Origin: Competibacter sp963695105
GTDB taxonomy: Bacteria; Pseudomonadota; Gammaproteobacteria; Competibacterales; Competibacteraceae
Length of the DNA stretch: 64,000 nucleotides
Assembly: GCA_963695105.1 (NCBI GenBank)
Contig: CAVOGC010000005.1
Location: 1 to 64,000, forward strand
Direction of reading: 5' to 3'
The number at the start of each line of letters is the position of its first letter. The first letter of the stretch is position 1. Below, one piece after another: positions 27,959 through 38,310 of this stretch. A program made the position numbers and the translations under genes. A model generated the notes under the pieces. That model ran no database searches and was not told the DNA's origin. It saw only the letters and a list, made by a program, of their open reading frames with translations.

Positions 27959-28318
27959 ATGAGCTCCCCCGACCCGCCCAGAACCGAAAAGCGCCGGCTC
28001 AAACGCTGGTATCTGGTGATGTACCTGCGTGTCTACAATCAGGACGATCAAGTGCTATTGGGCCACATCGTGGACATCAACAAGGGAGGCATGCGACTGG
28101 TCAGTGACCGCCCCATCCCGGTCAACCAAATTTTCCGGTTATGGGTGGATGTCCCCAGGGAAGGCAGCTCGCGGCAACGCATCCCGCTGGAGGCGGAAAG
28201 CCTGTGGAGCGGTCGGGACATCAATCCGGATTTCTACGACACGGGTTTCCGCATTCAGAACATCGGCACGCAGACGCTGCTGCAAATGCAACTGCTGATC
28301 GACGAGTTCAAATTCTGA
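27959..28318 (+). CDS. PilZ-domain c-di-GMP-binding protein
   Basis: A 119-residue single-domain PilZ protein. The c-di-GMP-binding elements are the Arg-rich RRLKR near residues 12-16 and DINKGGMRL, equivalent to the D/NxSxxG motif with Lys in the Ser position. The remainder forms the beta-barrel. It may act as a small c-di-GMP receptor for motility or surface polysaccharide; the target is unknown. AGAGG lies about 9 bases before the ATG. Confidence 0.83.
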   Translation: MSSPDPPRTEKRRLKRWYLVMYLRVYNQDDQVLLGHIVDINKGGMRLVSDRPIPVNQIFRLWVDVPREGSSRQRIPLEAESLWSGRDINPDFYDTGFRIQNIGTQTLLQMQLLIDEFKF

Positions 28319-28323
28319 AGCCG

Positions 28324-28353
28324 GCCGGGTTCGTCAGCCATTGCGGACCCGGC
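28324..28353 (+). terminator. hairpin after pilZ gene
   Basis: GCCGGGT (28324-28330) pairs with ACCCGGC (28347-28353), extended inward by a wobble and two further pairs. It lies six bases after the PilZ stop. Only a weak T-rich tail follows, so termination efficiency is uncertain. Confidence 0.4.
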
Positions 28354-28410
28354 ATCTCTATGTTATTGGCATCGATAATGCTTCTATCAGTTTGACGCTT
28401 GTACGTCGGT

Positions 28411-28437
28411 CGGCCCGAACACTGGGGTTTCGGGCCG
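28411..28437 (+). terminator. second hairpin, between pilZ and the small orphan gene
   Basis: A perfect 9 bp stem, CGGCCCGAA (28411-28419) with TTCGGGCCG (28429-28437), 9-base loop, followed by GTTTCGATC. It could terminate pilZ transcription or act as a 5' leader element of the gene at 28470. Confidence 0.45.
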
Positions 28438-28469
28438 GTTTCGATCACTCAAACTGAGGGGATGCCATC

Positions 28470-28688
28470 ATGTCATTAGCCATTGCAGCCGACAAAACGC
28501 TGGTCTGGGACAACCAGCAAACCAAGATGGTGCAGAAAACCCGGGTAGCGGTTCAACTGGTGGGCAACCAAGGCAGCATCTATCATGAAGCGGGACCGCT
28601 GTATGTGGAAACCGCGCAGGAAATCTTCGAGGCAGCGCAACTATTGCGGGAGCGGTTGATCAAGTCGCTGCTCTCCGGAGTCGGCTGA
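28470..28688 (+). CDS. small protein of unknown function
   Basis: A 72-residue protein with no recognised family. The N-terminal half is polar and probably beta-rich (KTLVWDNQQTKMVQKTRVAVQ), the C-terminal half an amphipathic helix (AQEIFEAAQLLRERLIKSLL). GAGGGG about 9 bases before the ATG and codon use like its neighbours support it as a real gene. It is isolated between two hairpins and a 336-base gap. Confidence 0.6.
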   Translation: MSLAIAADKTLVWDNQQTKMVQKTRVAVQLVGNQGSIYHEAGPLYVETAQEIFEAAQLLRERLIKSLLSGVG

Positions 28689-29024
28689 AGTGGGGAAGGC
28701 GCCGTCATGGCTAACCGTCCCCTCCTCCGTTTATTCCTCACCGGCATTTCGACTGACAAACCACTTGGCGCAGCCTGACTCGCTCGGGCTGCCGCCCACC
28801 TCGATCCTGCCAAGTCCATCGTTGCAACTCGCTCCCCGCAGTTCAAATCAAGCTGGATCGGTTCAGTTTGAGCCGGAATCATGACCTCTCCCGCCCTGGA
28901 ATTGGCGTTCGTTTCCGCTGCGTTCTATGCTCAAGCGCAGGCTGGGCCGGCGTCATGCGCTCTTGGCGCGATCCCGACCCTTCTCCACCTCTTTCGTCTC
29001 AACACTTCACCGTAGGAAGCTTCC
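28689..29024. other. intergenic region
   Basis: About 336 bases between the small orphan gene and the DUF2237 gene. Short reading frames occur (for example a 44-codon frame at 28881-29015) but lack a convincing ribosome-binding site and family resemblance. No repeat or hairpin of note was seen. Confidence 0.5.
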
Positions 29025-29396
29025 ATGGCGGCAGCAAAGAACGTGCTCGGCGGCAGACTGGAAACCTGCTGCACTTCCCCAATGACCGGCTTTACCCGCA
29101 CCGGCAAATGCGAAACCGGCCCCCAGGATCCAGGCCGCCACGTCATCTGCGCCCAGGTCAGCACCGAGTTTCTGGCGTTCAGCAAATCGCGCGGCAACGA
29201 TCTAAGCACTCCCGTGCCGGAATTCGCCTTCCCCGGTCTGCGCCCCGGCGACCGCTGGTGCCTGTGCGCCGCCCGCTGGAAGGAAGCGCTGGATGCCGGC
29301 AAGGCACCGCGCGTGCTGCTGGCGGCGACTCACGAAGCGGCGCTGGAAGTGGTCTCGCTGAAGGATCTCAAGCAATACGCTCTTGATCTGAATTGA
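29025..29396 (+). CDS. DUF2237 family protein
   Basis: A 123-residue protein matching DUF2237 along its length: NVLGGRLETCCTSPMTGF at the start, FSKSRGNDLSTPVPE in the middle, and FPGLRPGDRWCLCAARWKEA. The conserved Cys pairs (CC and CLC) suggest metal or redox involvement, but the family has no established function. It has no signal peptide. TAGGAAG lies shortly before the ATG. Confidence 0.87.
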   Translation: MAAAKNVLGGRLETCCTSPMTGFTRTGKCETGPQDPGRHVICAQVSTEFLAFSKSRGNDLSTPVPEFAFPGLRPGDRWCLCAARWKEALDAGKAPRVLLAATHEAALEVVSLKDLKQYALDLN

Positions 29397-29446
29397 GTTC
29401 AAACCACCCCGGCGCGCGCCGCATCTCCTTTCCGAGCAGGGGAACC
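29397..29446. repeat. partial copy of the MITE-like repeat
   Basis: A roughly 50-base stretch containing AACCACCCCGGCGC and a C-rich/G-rich hairpin, homologous to the interior of the elements at 4379 and 11894. It lacks both TATAGCGCTC ends. It lies directly after the DUF2237 stop and looks like a decayed copy. Confidence 0.5.
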
Positions 29447-29463
29447 GCGAAAACCCCTGCCCA

Positions 29464-30219
29464 CTATTTGGCCAGTCTGATACCCGGCGACGGCGTTTCT
29501 TCGAATATCTCCCGATAGCTGGCGTAAACCGCGCAGGCGGTTACCGGTCCCAGCACGAGTAAACCAAGCCCGAACGGGATAACCGCCACCACCGCCAGCA
29601 CCAGATAGATCAAGCCGAACACCAGCAAGGGCAACATGTTGATCCAGCAGGCCGCGACGCTGGCCTGCACGGCGGGCCAGGCATTCTGGCCCGCCAGCAT
29701 GACCAGGGGAACGCCGTAGAACAGAGCCATGGCGATCGCCAGACCGATGGTCATCACGATCAACAGGGCAACGAGGCCGGCGCCAACGAACAGTCCGCCC
29801 ATCGCCTCGGGCGGCACGCCCGCGCCCGCGCCGTCCATCATCGCGCCCATCATCATGCCGCCCCCCACGAACATCACCAATACCAGCGCCATCAGCACGT
29901 AACCGGCCACGCTGATCAGGCCCAGCATCACCAGCGGCCCCATCCGCTCCTGATCCCGAAAGCCCTGGAACAGATGGGCGATCTCCAGCGTCTCGTCCCG
30001 TGCCAGCGCCGCCGCTCCGAACAACATACCCCCCACCAGCACCGGGCTCAGCAGCGCATGGGCCAGCGGACCGACGAACGGGATCAGCGATAGCACCACG
30101 CTAATGGCCAGATAAATCACCAAAATCACGATCCAGACCCCGGGCGCCTTAACGAATAGCTGCCAGCCCTCGACGATCCAACCCCAACCCCGGCCGGCGT
30201 CCGCACGTATCGCAGTCAT
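29464..30219 (-). CDS. BPSS1780-type polytopic membrane protein
   Basis: A 251-residue integral membrane protein with about six hydrophobic segments. WQLFVKAPGVWIVI near the N-terminus and repeated LxxGxLxxGxxxLAR-like loops resemble the BPSS1780 family of uncharacterised inner-membrane proteins. A Met/Gly-rich loop (GGGMMMGAMMDGAGAG) sits in the middle. AAGGAG 7 bases before the ATG at 30219 fixes the start and excludes a longer frame to 30345. No function is known. Confidence 0.75.
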   Translation of the reverse strand: MTAIRADAGRGWGWIVEGWQLFVKAPGVWIVILVIYLAISVVLSLIPFVGPLAHALLSPVLVGGMLFGAAALARDETLEIAHLFQGFRDQERMGPLVMLGLISVAGYVLMALVLVMFVGGGMMMGAMMDGAGAGVPPEAMGGLFVGAGLVALLIVMTIGLAIAMALFYGVPLVMLAGQNAWPAVQASVAACWINMLPLLVFGLIYLVLAVVAVIPFGLGLLVLGPVTACAVYASYREIFEETPSPGIRLAK

Positions 30220-30306
30220 GCGCAATCTCCTTCTGTTGGCTTTATCTAAAATTGGCAGCATAACGAAATGCCGCCGCCCGGCAACCCTCATCCAGGCAGA
30301 TTCCCA

Positions 30307-30336
30307 ATAAAAAACCCGCCGGCTGGCGCCGGCGGG
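30307..30336 (-). terminator. intrinsic terminator of the fadB-fadA operon
   Basis: On the minus strand a perfect 9 bp GC stem, CCCGCCGGC (30315-30323) with GCCGGCGGG (30328-30336) and a 4-base loop, is followed by TTTTTTATT (30307-30314 as A-run on the plus strand). It lies about 30 bases after the thiolase stop. Confidence 0.88.
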
Positions 30337-30364
30337 CTCGATCATCGGGCGTTGGGAAAATCGG

Positions 30365-31561
30365 TTAGAGCGCCTCGAACACCCCCGCCGCGCCCATGCC
30401 GGTGCCGATGCACATCGTCACCATGCCGTACTTGCCACCGCGCCGGCGCATCCCATGCACCAGGGTAGCCACCCGGACCGCACCGGTCGCGCCCAGCGGA
30501 TGACCCAATGCAATCGCCCCACCCAGCGGGTTGACCTTGCTTGGGTCCAGTTCCAGCTCGCGCATCACCGCCAGACTTTGGGCGGCGAAGGCCTCGTTCA
30601 ACTCGAACCAGTCGATATCGTTCTTGCGCAGTCCAGCCAAGTCGAGCGCCTTGGGAATCGCCGCGATTGGGCCGATACCCATGATCCGCGCCGGCACGCC
30701 AGCCACGGCGTAGCTGACGAAGCGCGCCAGCGGCTTCAAGTTCAACTGCTTGACCATCCGTTCGCTCATCAGCAGCACCGCCCCGGCGCCGTCGCTCATC
30801 TGCGAACTGTTGCCGGCGGTAACGCTGCCCCGGGCGGCAAATACCGGCTTGAGCTTGGCCAATGCCCGCAAGCTGCTGTCGGGGCGCGGACCTTCGTCGT
30901 TTTCCACCACCCGCTTGCGGATTTTCACTTGCATCGTCCGGCTGTCCGGCATCCGGTCCGCAACCGTGTAGGGCAGGATTTCCGGCCGGAACTCGCCATT
31001 GGCGATGGCGGCGGATGCCCGACGATGGCTCTCCACGGCAAAAGCGTCCTGATCCTCGCGCGCGATCTTCCACTGTTCCGCCACTTTCTCCGCCGTCAAA
31101 CCCATGCCGTAGGCGATGCCGACATGCTCATCCCCGGCGAACACTTCGGGGTTGAGGGCGATCTTGTTGCCACCCATCGGGATCATGGTCATGGTTTCCG
31201 TACCGGCGGCCAGCATCACGTCCGCCTCGCCCAAACGGATGCGGTCGGCGGCCTGCGCCACCGCCTGCACGCCGGACGCGCAAAAGCGGTTGATGGTCAT
31301 GCCCGGCACGCTGTCCGGCAATCCGGCCAACAGCAGGCCGATGCGGGCCACATTCATGCCCTGCTCGCCTTCCGGCATGGCGCAGCCGACGATCACGTCG
31401 CCAATCAGCTTTGGGTCCAGCCCCGAACATTGATCCACCACCCCACGCAGCACATGGGCCAGCAGGTCGTCCGGGCGGGTGTTGCGAAACGCGCCGCGCG
31501 CCTTGCCGACTGGCGTCCGCGCGGCGGCGACGATGTAAGCGTCCTGGATTTGCTTGCTCAT
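30365..31561 (-). CDS. fadA: acetyl-CoA acyltransferase (3-ketoacyl-CoA thiolase)
   Basis: A 398-residue thiolase that cleaves 3-ketoacyl-CoA with CoA to release acetyl-CoA, the last step of beta-oxidation. Catalytic elements: nucleophile Cys in NRFCASGVQAV, NEAFAAQSL, GHPLGATGAV with the catalytic His, and CIGTGMGAAG with the second Cys. It follows the FadB-like gene by 19 bases and is the distal gene of that operon. ATG at 31561 has GGGAG about 9 bases upstream. Confidence 0.92.
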   Translation of the reverse strand: MSKQIQDAYIVAAARTPVGKARGAFRNTRPDDLLAHVLRGVVDQCSGLDPKLIGDVIVGCAMPEGEQGMNVARIGLLLAGLPDSVPGMTINRFCASGVQAVAQAADRIRLGEADVMLAAGTETMTMIPMGGNKIALNPEVFAGDEHVGIAYGMGLTAEKVAEQWKIAREDQDAFAVESHRRASAAIANGEFRPEILPYTVADRMPDSRTMQVKIRKRVVENDEGPRPDSSLRALAKLKPVFAARGSVTAGNSSQMSDGAGAVLLMSERMVKQLNLKPLARFVSYAVAGVPARIMGIGPIAAIPKALDLAGLRKNDIDWFELNEAFAAQSLAVMRELELDPSKVNPLGGAIALGHPLGATGAVRVATLVHGMRRRGGKYGMVTMCIGTGMGAAGVFEAL

Positions 31562-31580
31562 CAATAGCTTCTCCCGTCAA

Positions 31581-33941
<2,361 letters not shown>

Positions 33942-34030
33942 AATTGTCGATGTCCTCTGAGGCTGTCGAAACACCCCTTCACCTCAAACCCTTCCGCTAC
34001 CATGGGGAGATCAGGGGTGAACGGTCACAC

Positions 34031-34062
34031 TAAAAATAAAGCCGGGGACGGCGCCCCGGCTT
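34031..34062 (-). terminator. intrinsic terminator of fadL
   Basis: On the minus strand AAGCCGGGG (34054-34062) pairs perfectly with CCCCGGCTT (34039-34047), 6-base loop, followed by a T-rich run TATTTTTA (34031-34038). It ends the fadL transcript and isolates it from fadB. Confidence 0.87.
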
Positions 34063-34086
34063 TCTCGATCTGGCTAATCGTGGATA

Positions 34087-35502
34087 TTAGAAATTGTAAG
34101 TGACTTGCGCGGCCAAGATATTGACGTTGTTGTCGTAATTGCCCCTCAACCAGCCGTAGGCGGCGATGTTCTCGGCATCCGTCGGATACTTGCCTCCCTT
34201 GTCGTCGACCGACATCCCCTGCACCCAGATATAGGTGTAGCCGACGTCGAACCACAGATCCTTGTCCGGTTTGTACTGGGCGCCCAGCGACAGCCAGGTG
34301 CGGTTGCTGTCCGGCAGTCGCGGTGTGCGGAATTCGGCGCTATCGACCGGCGACTGGTCGTAGGCGAGACCACCACGGATCTTCCACTGGTCGTCGTACC
34401 TGTAGCTGGCGCCGACCGCCACCCGCCAGGTATTGCGCCAGTTCTCGTGGGTACTGGAAAGGACCTCGCCGATGGCCGGTCCGTCGGTCCGGATAAAGTC
34501 GAGGTACTGGATCGACGACCAGCCGGTCCAACTCAGGTCGCCCATGATCTCCCAGCGGTCGTCGAGCTGGTGCCAGGCGCTCAGGATCGCGGTGTCGGGC
34601 AATTCGACGTCCGCCTTGATCCCACCGTTGTAGGTGGCGGCGGCAAGCGCCGCATTGGCGGGAGCATTGCCGGGTCCCAAAGTGGTCACCGTCGGCCGGG
34701 TGAAATCAACATTGCCGGTGACCGTGTACTTGATGGTCGAACGGTAGGAGAGGCCGATCCGGGTCTGCGGCGAAGGCGCGAATATGGCGCCGAGATTATA
34801 GCCATAGCCCCAGTCGTCGCCCGTAACCTCGGCGTAGCCTTCCAGATTGCTCAGAGGAGCGCCCGGTCGACACAGGGCGGCGCCGAGAGCCGCGCACAAG
34901 GCCCCGCTGGCATTGAAGCCATTGGTAAATGTGGCATCGAGTTTCTGCGCGCTCACGCCCAGGCCCAGCGAGATCGTATCGCTGGCCCGGTAGGAAATGG
35001 ACGGGTTGATGTTGATCGTTTTGATGTCGGACTTGATGGCGCGGAAGCGGCCGATCCAGTTCGAGCTGTCATCGTATTCGGTCACCAGACCGAACGGTGC
35101 GCCGACGCCGAGACCGATACTGATTTGGTCGTTGACCGGCATGGCGAAATAGGCGCTCGGCACAAAATTCCAGCCGCCGTTGTCGCCGCCGTCGTCGCCC
35201 CGCACGTAAATTCCAGCCGGCATCACCGAGCCATTGTCGGAAAACTGGGATGAAGGTTTAACAATGTTCAACGCGCCGACGGCCTGCATCTTCCCTTCGG
35301 GCAAAAAGGCCATGCCGGCCGGGTTCCAGAAGATGGTGCTGGCGTCTTCCGCCACCGCCGCCGATCCGGCGAAAGCGTTGCCAAGGCCGCTGGCGTTTTG
35401 CTCCATCAACTGGAAACCGGAAGCATGGACCTGGCTGCTTACGGTCAATAACCCGGCGATACCGAGAACCAGAAGCGAGCTGTGTGGCTTTGGATGTGTC
35501 AT
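34087..35502 (-). CDS. fadL: long-chain fatty acid outer-membrane transporter FadL
   Basis: A 471-residue OmpP1/FadL/TodX-family beta-barrel. Residues 1-27 form a signal peptide ending VHA; the mature N-terminus SGFQLMEQNASGLGNAFAG is the FadL hatch motif, followed by DASTIFWNPAGM. The C-terminal VTYNF ends in Phe, as outer-membrane barrels do. It imports long-chain fatty acids or other hydrophobic compounds for the adjacent beta-oxidation genes. AAAGGG 7 bases before the ATG at 35502 fixes the start. Confidence 0.92.
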   Translation of the reverse strand: MTHPKPHSSLLVLGIAGLLTVSSQVHASGFQLMEQNASGLGNAFAGSAAVAEDASTIFWNPAGMAFLPEGKMQAVGALNIVKPSSQFSDNGSVMPAGIYVRGDDGGDNGGWNFVPSAYFAMPVNDQISIGLGVGAPFGLVTEYDDSSNWIGRFRAIKSDIKTININPSISYRASDTISLGLGVSAQKLDATFTNGFNASGALCAALGAALCRPGAPLSNLEGYAEVTGDDWGYGYNLGAIFAPSPQTRIGLSYRSTIKYTVTGNVDFTRPTVTTLGPGNAPANAALAAATYNGGIKADVELPDTAILSAWHQLDDRWEIMGDLSWTGWSSIQYLDFIRTDGPAIGEVLSSTHENWRNTWRVAVGASYRYDDQWKIRGGLAYDQSPVDSAEFRTPRLPDSNRTWLSLGAQYKPDKDLWFDVGYTYIWVQGMSVDDKGGKYPTDAENIAAYGWLRGNYDNNVNILAAQVTYNF

Positions 35503-35593
35503 TGCTTTGCCCTTTTCGTTGTCGATAAAATGTTTTGACGTGCTTTTTCCACCCACCCCTCGGGATGGACCGAAAACCTGCCGGAACCGGTAA

Positions 35594-36235
35594 TCAGGCG
35601 GCGGCCATCTTGTTTGCATCGAGCGCCGGAGCGCGAAGCCCGGCGGATAAAAACCGAATAAGTTGTTGCAACAGCCACTCCTCGCTCCCGGCGGTTCGAT
35701 CCCCTCCAGGCTCCCGCGGCGGCGCGGTGATGTAGGTGAACGAGAGCACGCCCAGCGTAAAGCGCAACCGCCAGCGCAGTTCATCGAGCGGCAGATTTGG
35801 CAGGGTCCGCGCCAGCGCCTGTTGGAACCGTTCCAGCAACTGGCCGTAATGGTGGCGCAGCAGTTCGCGCAACGAGTCCGGCACCTCGATCAGAACCCGG
35901 CCCAGCAGCCGGGTGAAGCGCTCGCCGTGCGGACCCTCGCGACGCAAGCGCAGCGAAGGCTCGATGAAAGCGGCCAGCGCCGCCTCCACCGTCACCGCCC
36001 GGCCGCCGGCTTCCAACGCCGTCAACCGCGCCAGGCGCTCCTCGGTCAACGGCTCCAACCGGCGAGCGAAAACCGCGCGGATCAATTCGTCCTTCGAACC
36101 AAAATGATAGCTAACGGCCGCCAGATTCGCCTTGGCCCGCGCGGTGATCTTCCGCAGCGAAGTCTCGGCAAATCCATGCTCGGCAAACAGCGCCTCGGCG
36201 GCATCCAAAAGACGCTGGCGGGTATCCTCCTCCAT
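35594..36235 (-). CDS. psrA: TetR-family regulator, PsrA-like (fatty-acid-responsive)
   Basis: A 213-residue TetR regulator. The N-terminal helix-turn-helix, LLDAAEALFAEHGFAETSL then ANLAAVSYHFGSKDELI, is very close to PsrA of Pseudomonas, which senses long-chain fatty acids and controls beta-oxidation genes. The neighbouring fadL and fadBA-type genes and the PsrA-type operator before its own start support the same role and autoregulation (inference). The ATG at 36235 begins 16 bases after that operator. Confidence 0.83.
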   Translation of the reverse strand: MEEDTRQRLLDAAEALFAEHGFAETSLRKITARAKANLAAVSYHFGSKDELIRAVFARRLEPLTEERLARLTALEAGGRAVTVEAALAAFIEPSLRLRREGPHGERFTRLLGRVLIEVPDSLRELLRHHYGQLLERFQQALARTLPNLPLDELRWRLRFTLGVLSFTYITAPPREPGGDRTAGSEEWLLQQLIRFLSAGLRAPALDANKMAAA

Positions 36236-36251
36236 CCAGATTCGCTCTCTT

Positions 36252-36267
36252 TCAAACGTTCGTTTGA
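36252..36267. promoter_or_regulatory. PsrA-type operator
   Basis: A perfect 16 bp inverted repeat, TCAAACGTTCGTTTGA. It contains CAAAC-N4-GTTTG, which matches the published PsrA consensus (G/CAAAC N2-4 GTTTG/C). It lies 16 bases upstream of the PsrA-like start codon and so probably mediates autorepression. I did not find a second full copy before fadL or the fadB-like gene. Confidence 0.75.
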
Positions 36268-36310
36268 TTATCCGGCGAACACATTCCAAAAAAATGCAAA
36301 ATCTGGTCAA

Positions 36311-36565
36311 TCAAGCGGGCGGTTTGGCCAGCAGGCGCTGGACCTCGGCCGCATCGAAAGGCCAATCCAGCTCGTTCCCGGTATCCAGGCGACGCAGGAC
36401 CGGAATGCGGACGCCATACCGTTCCAGCAACTCCGCATCGTCGATAATCTCGACCGTGCCGACCCGAGCGGTTTGCCGGCGGACCAGCGCCTCGGCTTGT
36501 TCGCATAGGTGACAACCGCTTGTCGTATACAACACCAGGGCCGGTTCGCCCTGCTGGGATTTCAT
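36311..36565 (-). CDS. glutaredoxin-family (DUF836-like) protein
   Basis: An 84-residue thioredoxin-fold protein with a CHLC redox motif (TTSGCHLCEQAEAL) and the cis-Pro segment RIPVLRR. It resembles short DUF836 glutaredoxin-like proteins. It could reduce disulfides or glutathione adducts; the partner is unknown. It lies upstream of the PsrA-like gene on the same strand with 75 bases between. Confidence 0.82.
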   Translation of the reverse strand: MKSQQGEPALVLYTTSGCHLCEQAEALVRRQTARVGTVEIIDDAELLERYGVRIPVLRRLDTGNELDWPFDAAEVQRLLAKPPA

Positions 36566-36697
36566 GCGTTTTCTCCCGAGCCAGCCGGGAAATTACCCCG
36601 CTAGCGTTCGCCGCCGCGCCGCCTGCCACGGCGCCGGCTATTATCATTCATAATTACATTCATTCATTCGCCGACCGGGTTCCTTCCCCTTACACGC

Positions 36698-38296
36698 ATG
36701 GCCAGACTGCTGCACGAACTCATTCTCGAACAGGCGGAGCGCGCGCCCACCGCCGTCGCCGTCGTTCACCGGCAAGCCAGCCTGGATTACGCCGCTCTTG
36801 CCGACATGATTCAGGCCGCGGCTCGCGGCTTGCTGGCGCTCGACCTGAATCGGGCCGAGCGGGTCGCCGTCTATTTGCCGAAACGACTGGAAACCGTCGC
36901 CGCCCTGTTCGGTATCGCGCTGGCCGGCGGCGTGTCCGTGCCGATCAATCCCTTGCTGAAAGCCGAACAGGTGGCCTATATCCTGCGCGACTGCAACGTT
37001 CGGGTCCTGATCACCGCGCGCGACCGGGCGGACCTGCTGGAACCGGCGCTGGCCGATTGCCCCGATCTGCATAGCCTGGTGCTGGTCGATGGAACCCTGT
37101 CCGCCAGCCATGGACTGCATCACATCCACATCGCCGACTGGTCCGATCTGCTGGAAGCGGACACCCGCCGGGTGGCGGCGCGAACGATCGACATCGACAT
37201 GGCCGCCATTCTGTACACCTCCGGCAGCACCGGCAAACCCAAGGGCGTGGTGCTATCGCATCGCAACATGCTGGCTGGCGCCTTCAGCGTCGCCGAATAC
37301 CTGGGCAACCAGGCCGACGACCGCATCCTGGCGTTGTTGCCGTTCAGCTTCGACTACGGTCTCAGCCAGATGACCATCGCCTTCACCGCTGGCGCGCGCG
37401 TCGTGCTGATGGATTATCTACTGCCGCGCGACGTGGTCAACACGGTCGCCCGCGAGCGCATCACCGGGCTGGCGGCCGTGCCGCCGATGTGGGTGCAACT
37501 GGCGCAGTTGGAATGGCCGGCGGCGGCGGTGGACAGCCTGCGCTACATGACCAACTCGGGCGGCGCCATGCCGCGCGCCACCCTGACCGCCCTGCGCCGG
37601 GCCTTGCCGAAAACCACCCCGTTCCTGATGTATGGCCTGACCGAAGCCTTCCGCTCCACCTACCTGCCGCCGGCGGAAATCGAGCGCCGGCCGGACTCCA
37701 TCGGCAAGGCCATCCCCAATGCCGAAATTCTGGTGGTGCGCGAGGATGGTTCGCCCTGCGCGCCCGGCGAACCGGGCGAGCTGGTGCATCGCGGCGCGCT
37801 GGTGGCGCTGGGCTACTGGAACGATCCGGCCAAGACCGCCGAACGCTTCCGCCCGGCGCCCGGCCAGAATCCCGGCCTGCCCGTGGCCGAACTGGCGGTC
37901 TGGTCCGGCGATACGGTGCGCGCGGACGAAGAGGGTTTTCTATACTTCATCGGCCGCAAGGACGATATGATCAAGACCTCCGGCTACCGGGTCAGCCCGA
38001 CCGAAGTCGAGGAAGTCCTCTACGGCAGCGGCCAGGTGGCCGAGGCGGCGGCGCTGGGCATCCCGCATCCGGCGCTCGGTCAGGCGGTGATCGCGGTGGT
38101 CAAGCCACTGCGCGACGATTTCAGTGAAAACGAGTTGATCGCTCGCTGCAAACAGCGCCTGCCCAACTTCATGGTGCCCTTGCGGGTGATCGTCCGCCGC
38201 GCCGATCTGCCGCGCAATCCCAACGGCAAGATCGACCGCAAGAGCCTGGTCGAGGAGTTCCGGGCGCTGTTTCCGGAACGATTGTTTGAGGGTTAA
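36698..38296 (+). CDS. acyl-CoA ligase (AMP-forming), exosortase A-associated type
   Basis: A 532-residue adenylate-forming ligase. AILYTSGSTGKPKGVVLSH is the P-loop, MYGLTEAFRSTYL the A5 motif, GDTVRADEEGFLYFIGRKDD the hinge region and NPNGKIDRKSL the catalytic Lys. It matches the exosortase A-associated acyl-CoA ligase family (PEP-CTERM systems), and the adjacent PLP decarboxylase is its usual partner. These genes normally sit in an exopolysaccharide/PEP-CTERM locus; no exosortase is visible in this window. No strong ribosome-binding site is seen. Confidence 0.85.
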   Translation: MARLLHELILEQAERAPTAVAVVHRQASLDYAALADMIQAAARGLLALDLNRAERVAVYLPKRLETVAALFGIALAGGVSVPINPLLKAEQVAYILRDCNVRVLITARDRADLLEPALADCPDLHSLVLVDGTLSASHGLHHIHIADWSDLLEADTRRVAARTIDIDMAAILYTSGSTGKPKGVVLSHRNMLAGAFSVAEYLGNQADDRILALLPFSFDYGLSQMTIAFTAGARVVLMDYLLPRDVVNTVARERITGLAAVPPMWVQLAQLEWPAAAVDSLRYMTNSGGAMPRATLTALRRALPKTTPFLMYGLTEAFRSTYLPPAEIERRPDSIGKAIPNAEILVVREDGSPCAPGEPGELVHRGALVALGYWNDPAKTAERFRPAPGQNPGLPVAELAVWSGDTVRADEEGFLYFIGRKDDMIKTSGYRVSPTEVEEVLYGSGQVAEAAALGIPHPALGQAVIAVVKPLRDDFSENELIARCKQRLPNFMVPLRVIVRRADLPRNPNGKIDRKSLVEEFRALFPERLFEG

Positions 38297-38310
38297 AAGG
38301 GTATACTCCG

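Noticed and set aside
28881..29015. 44-codon ORF before the DUF2237 gene
   Set aside because: No good ribosome-binding site, no family resemblance, and composition like random intergenic sequence.
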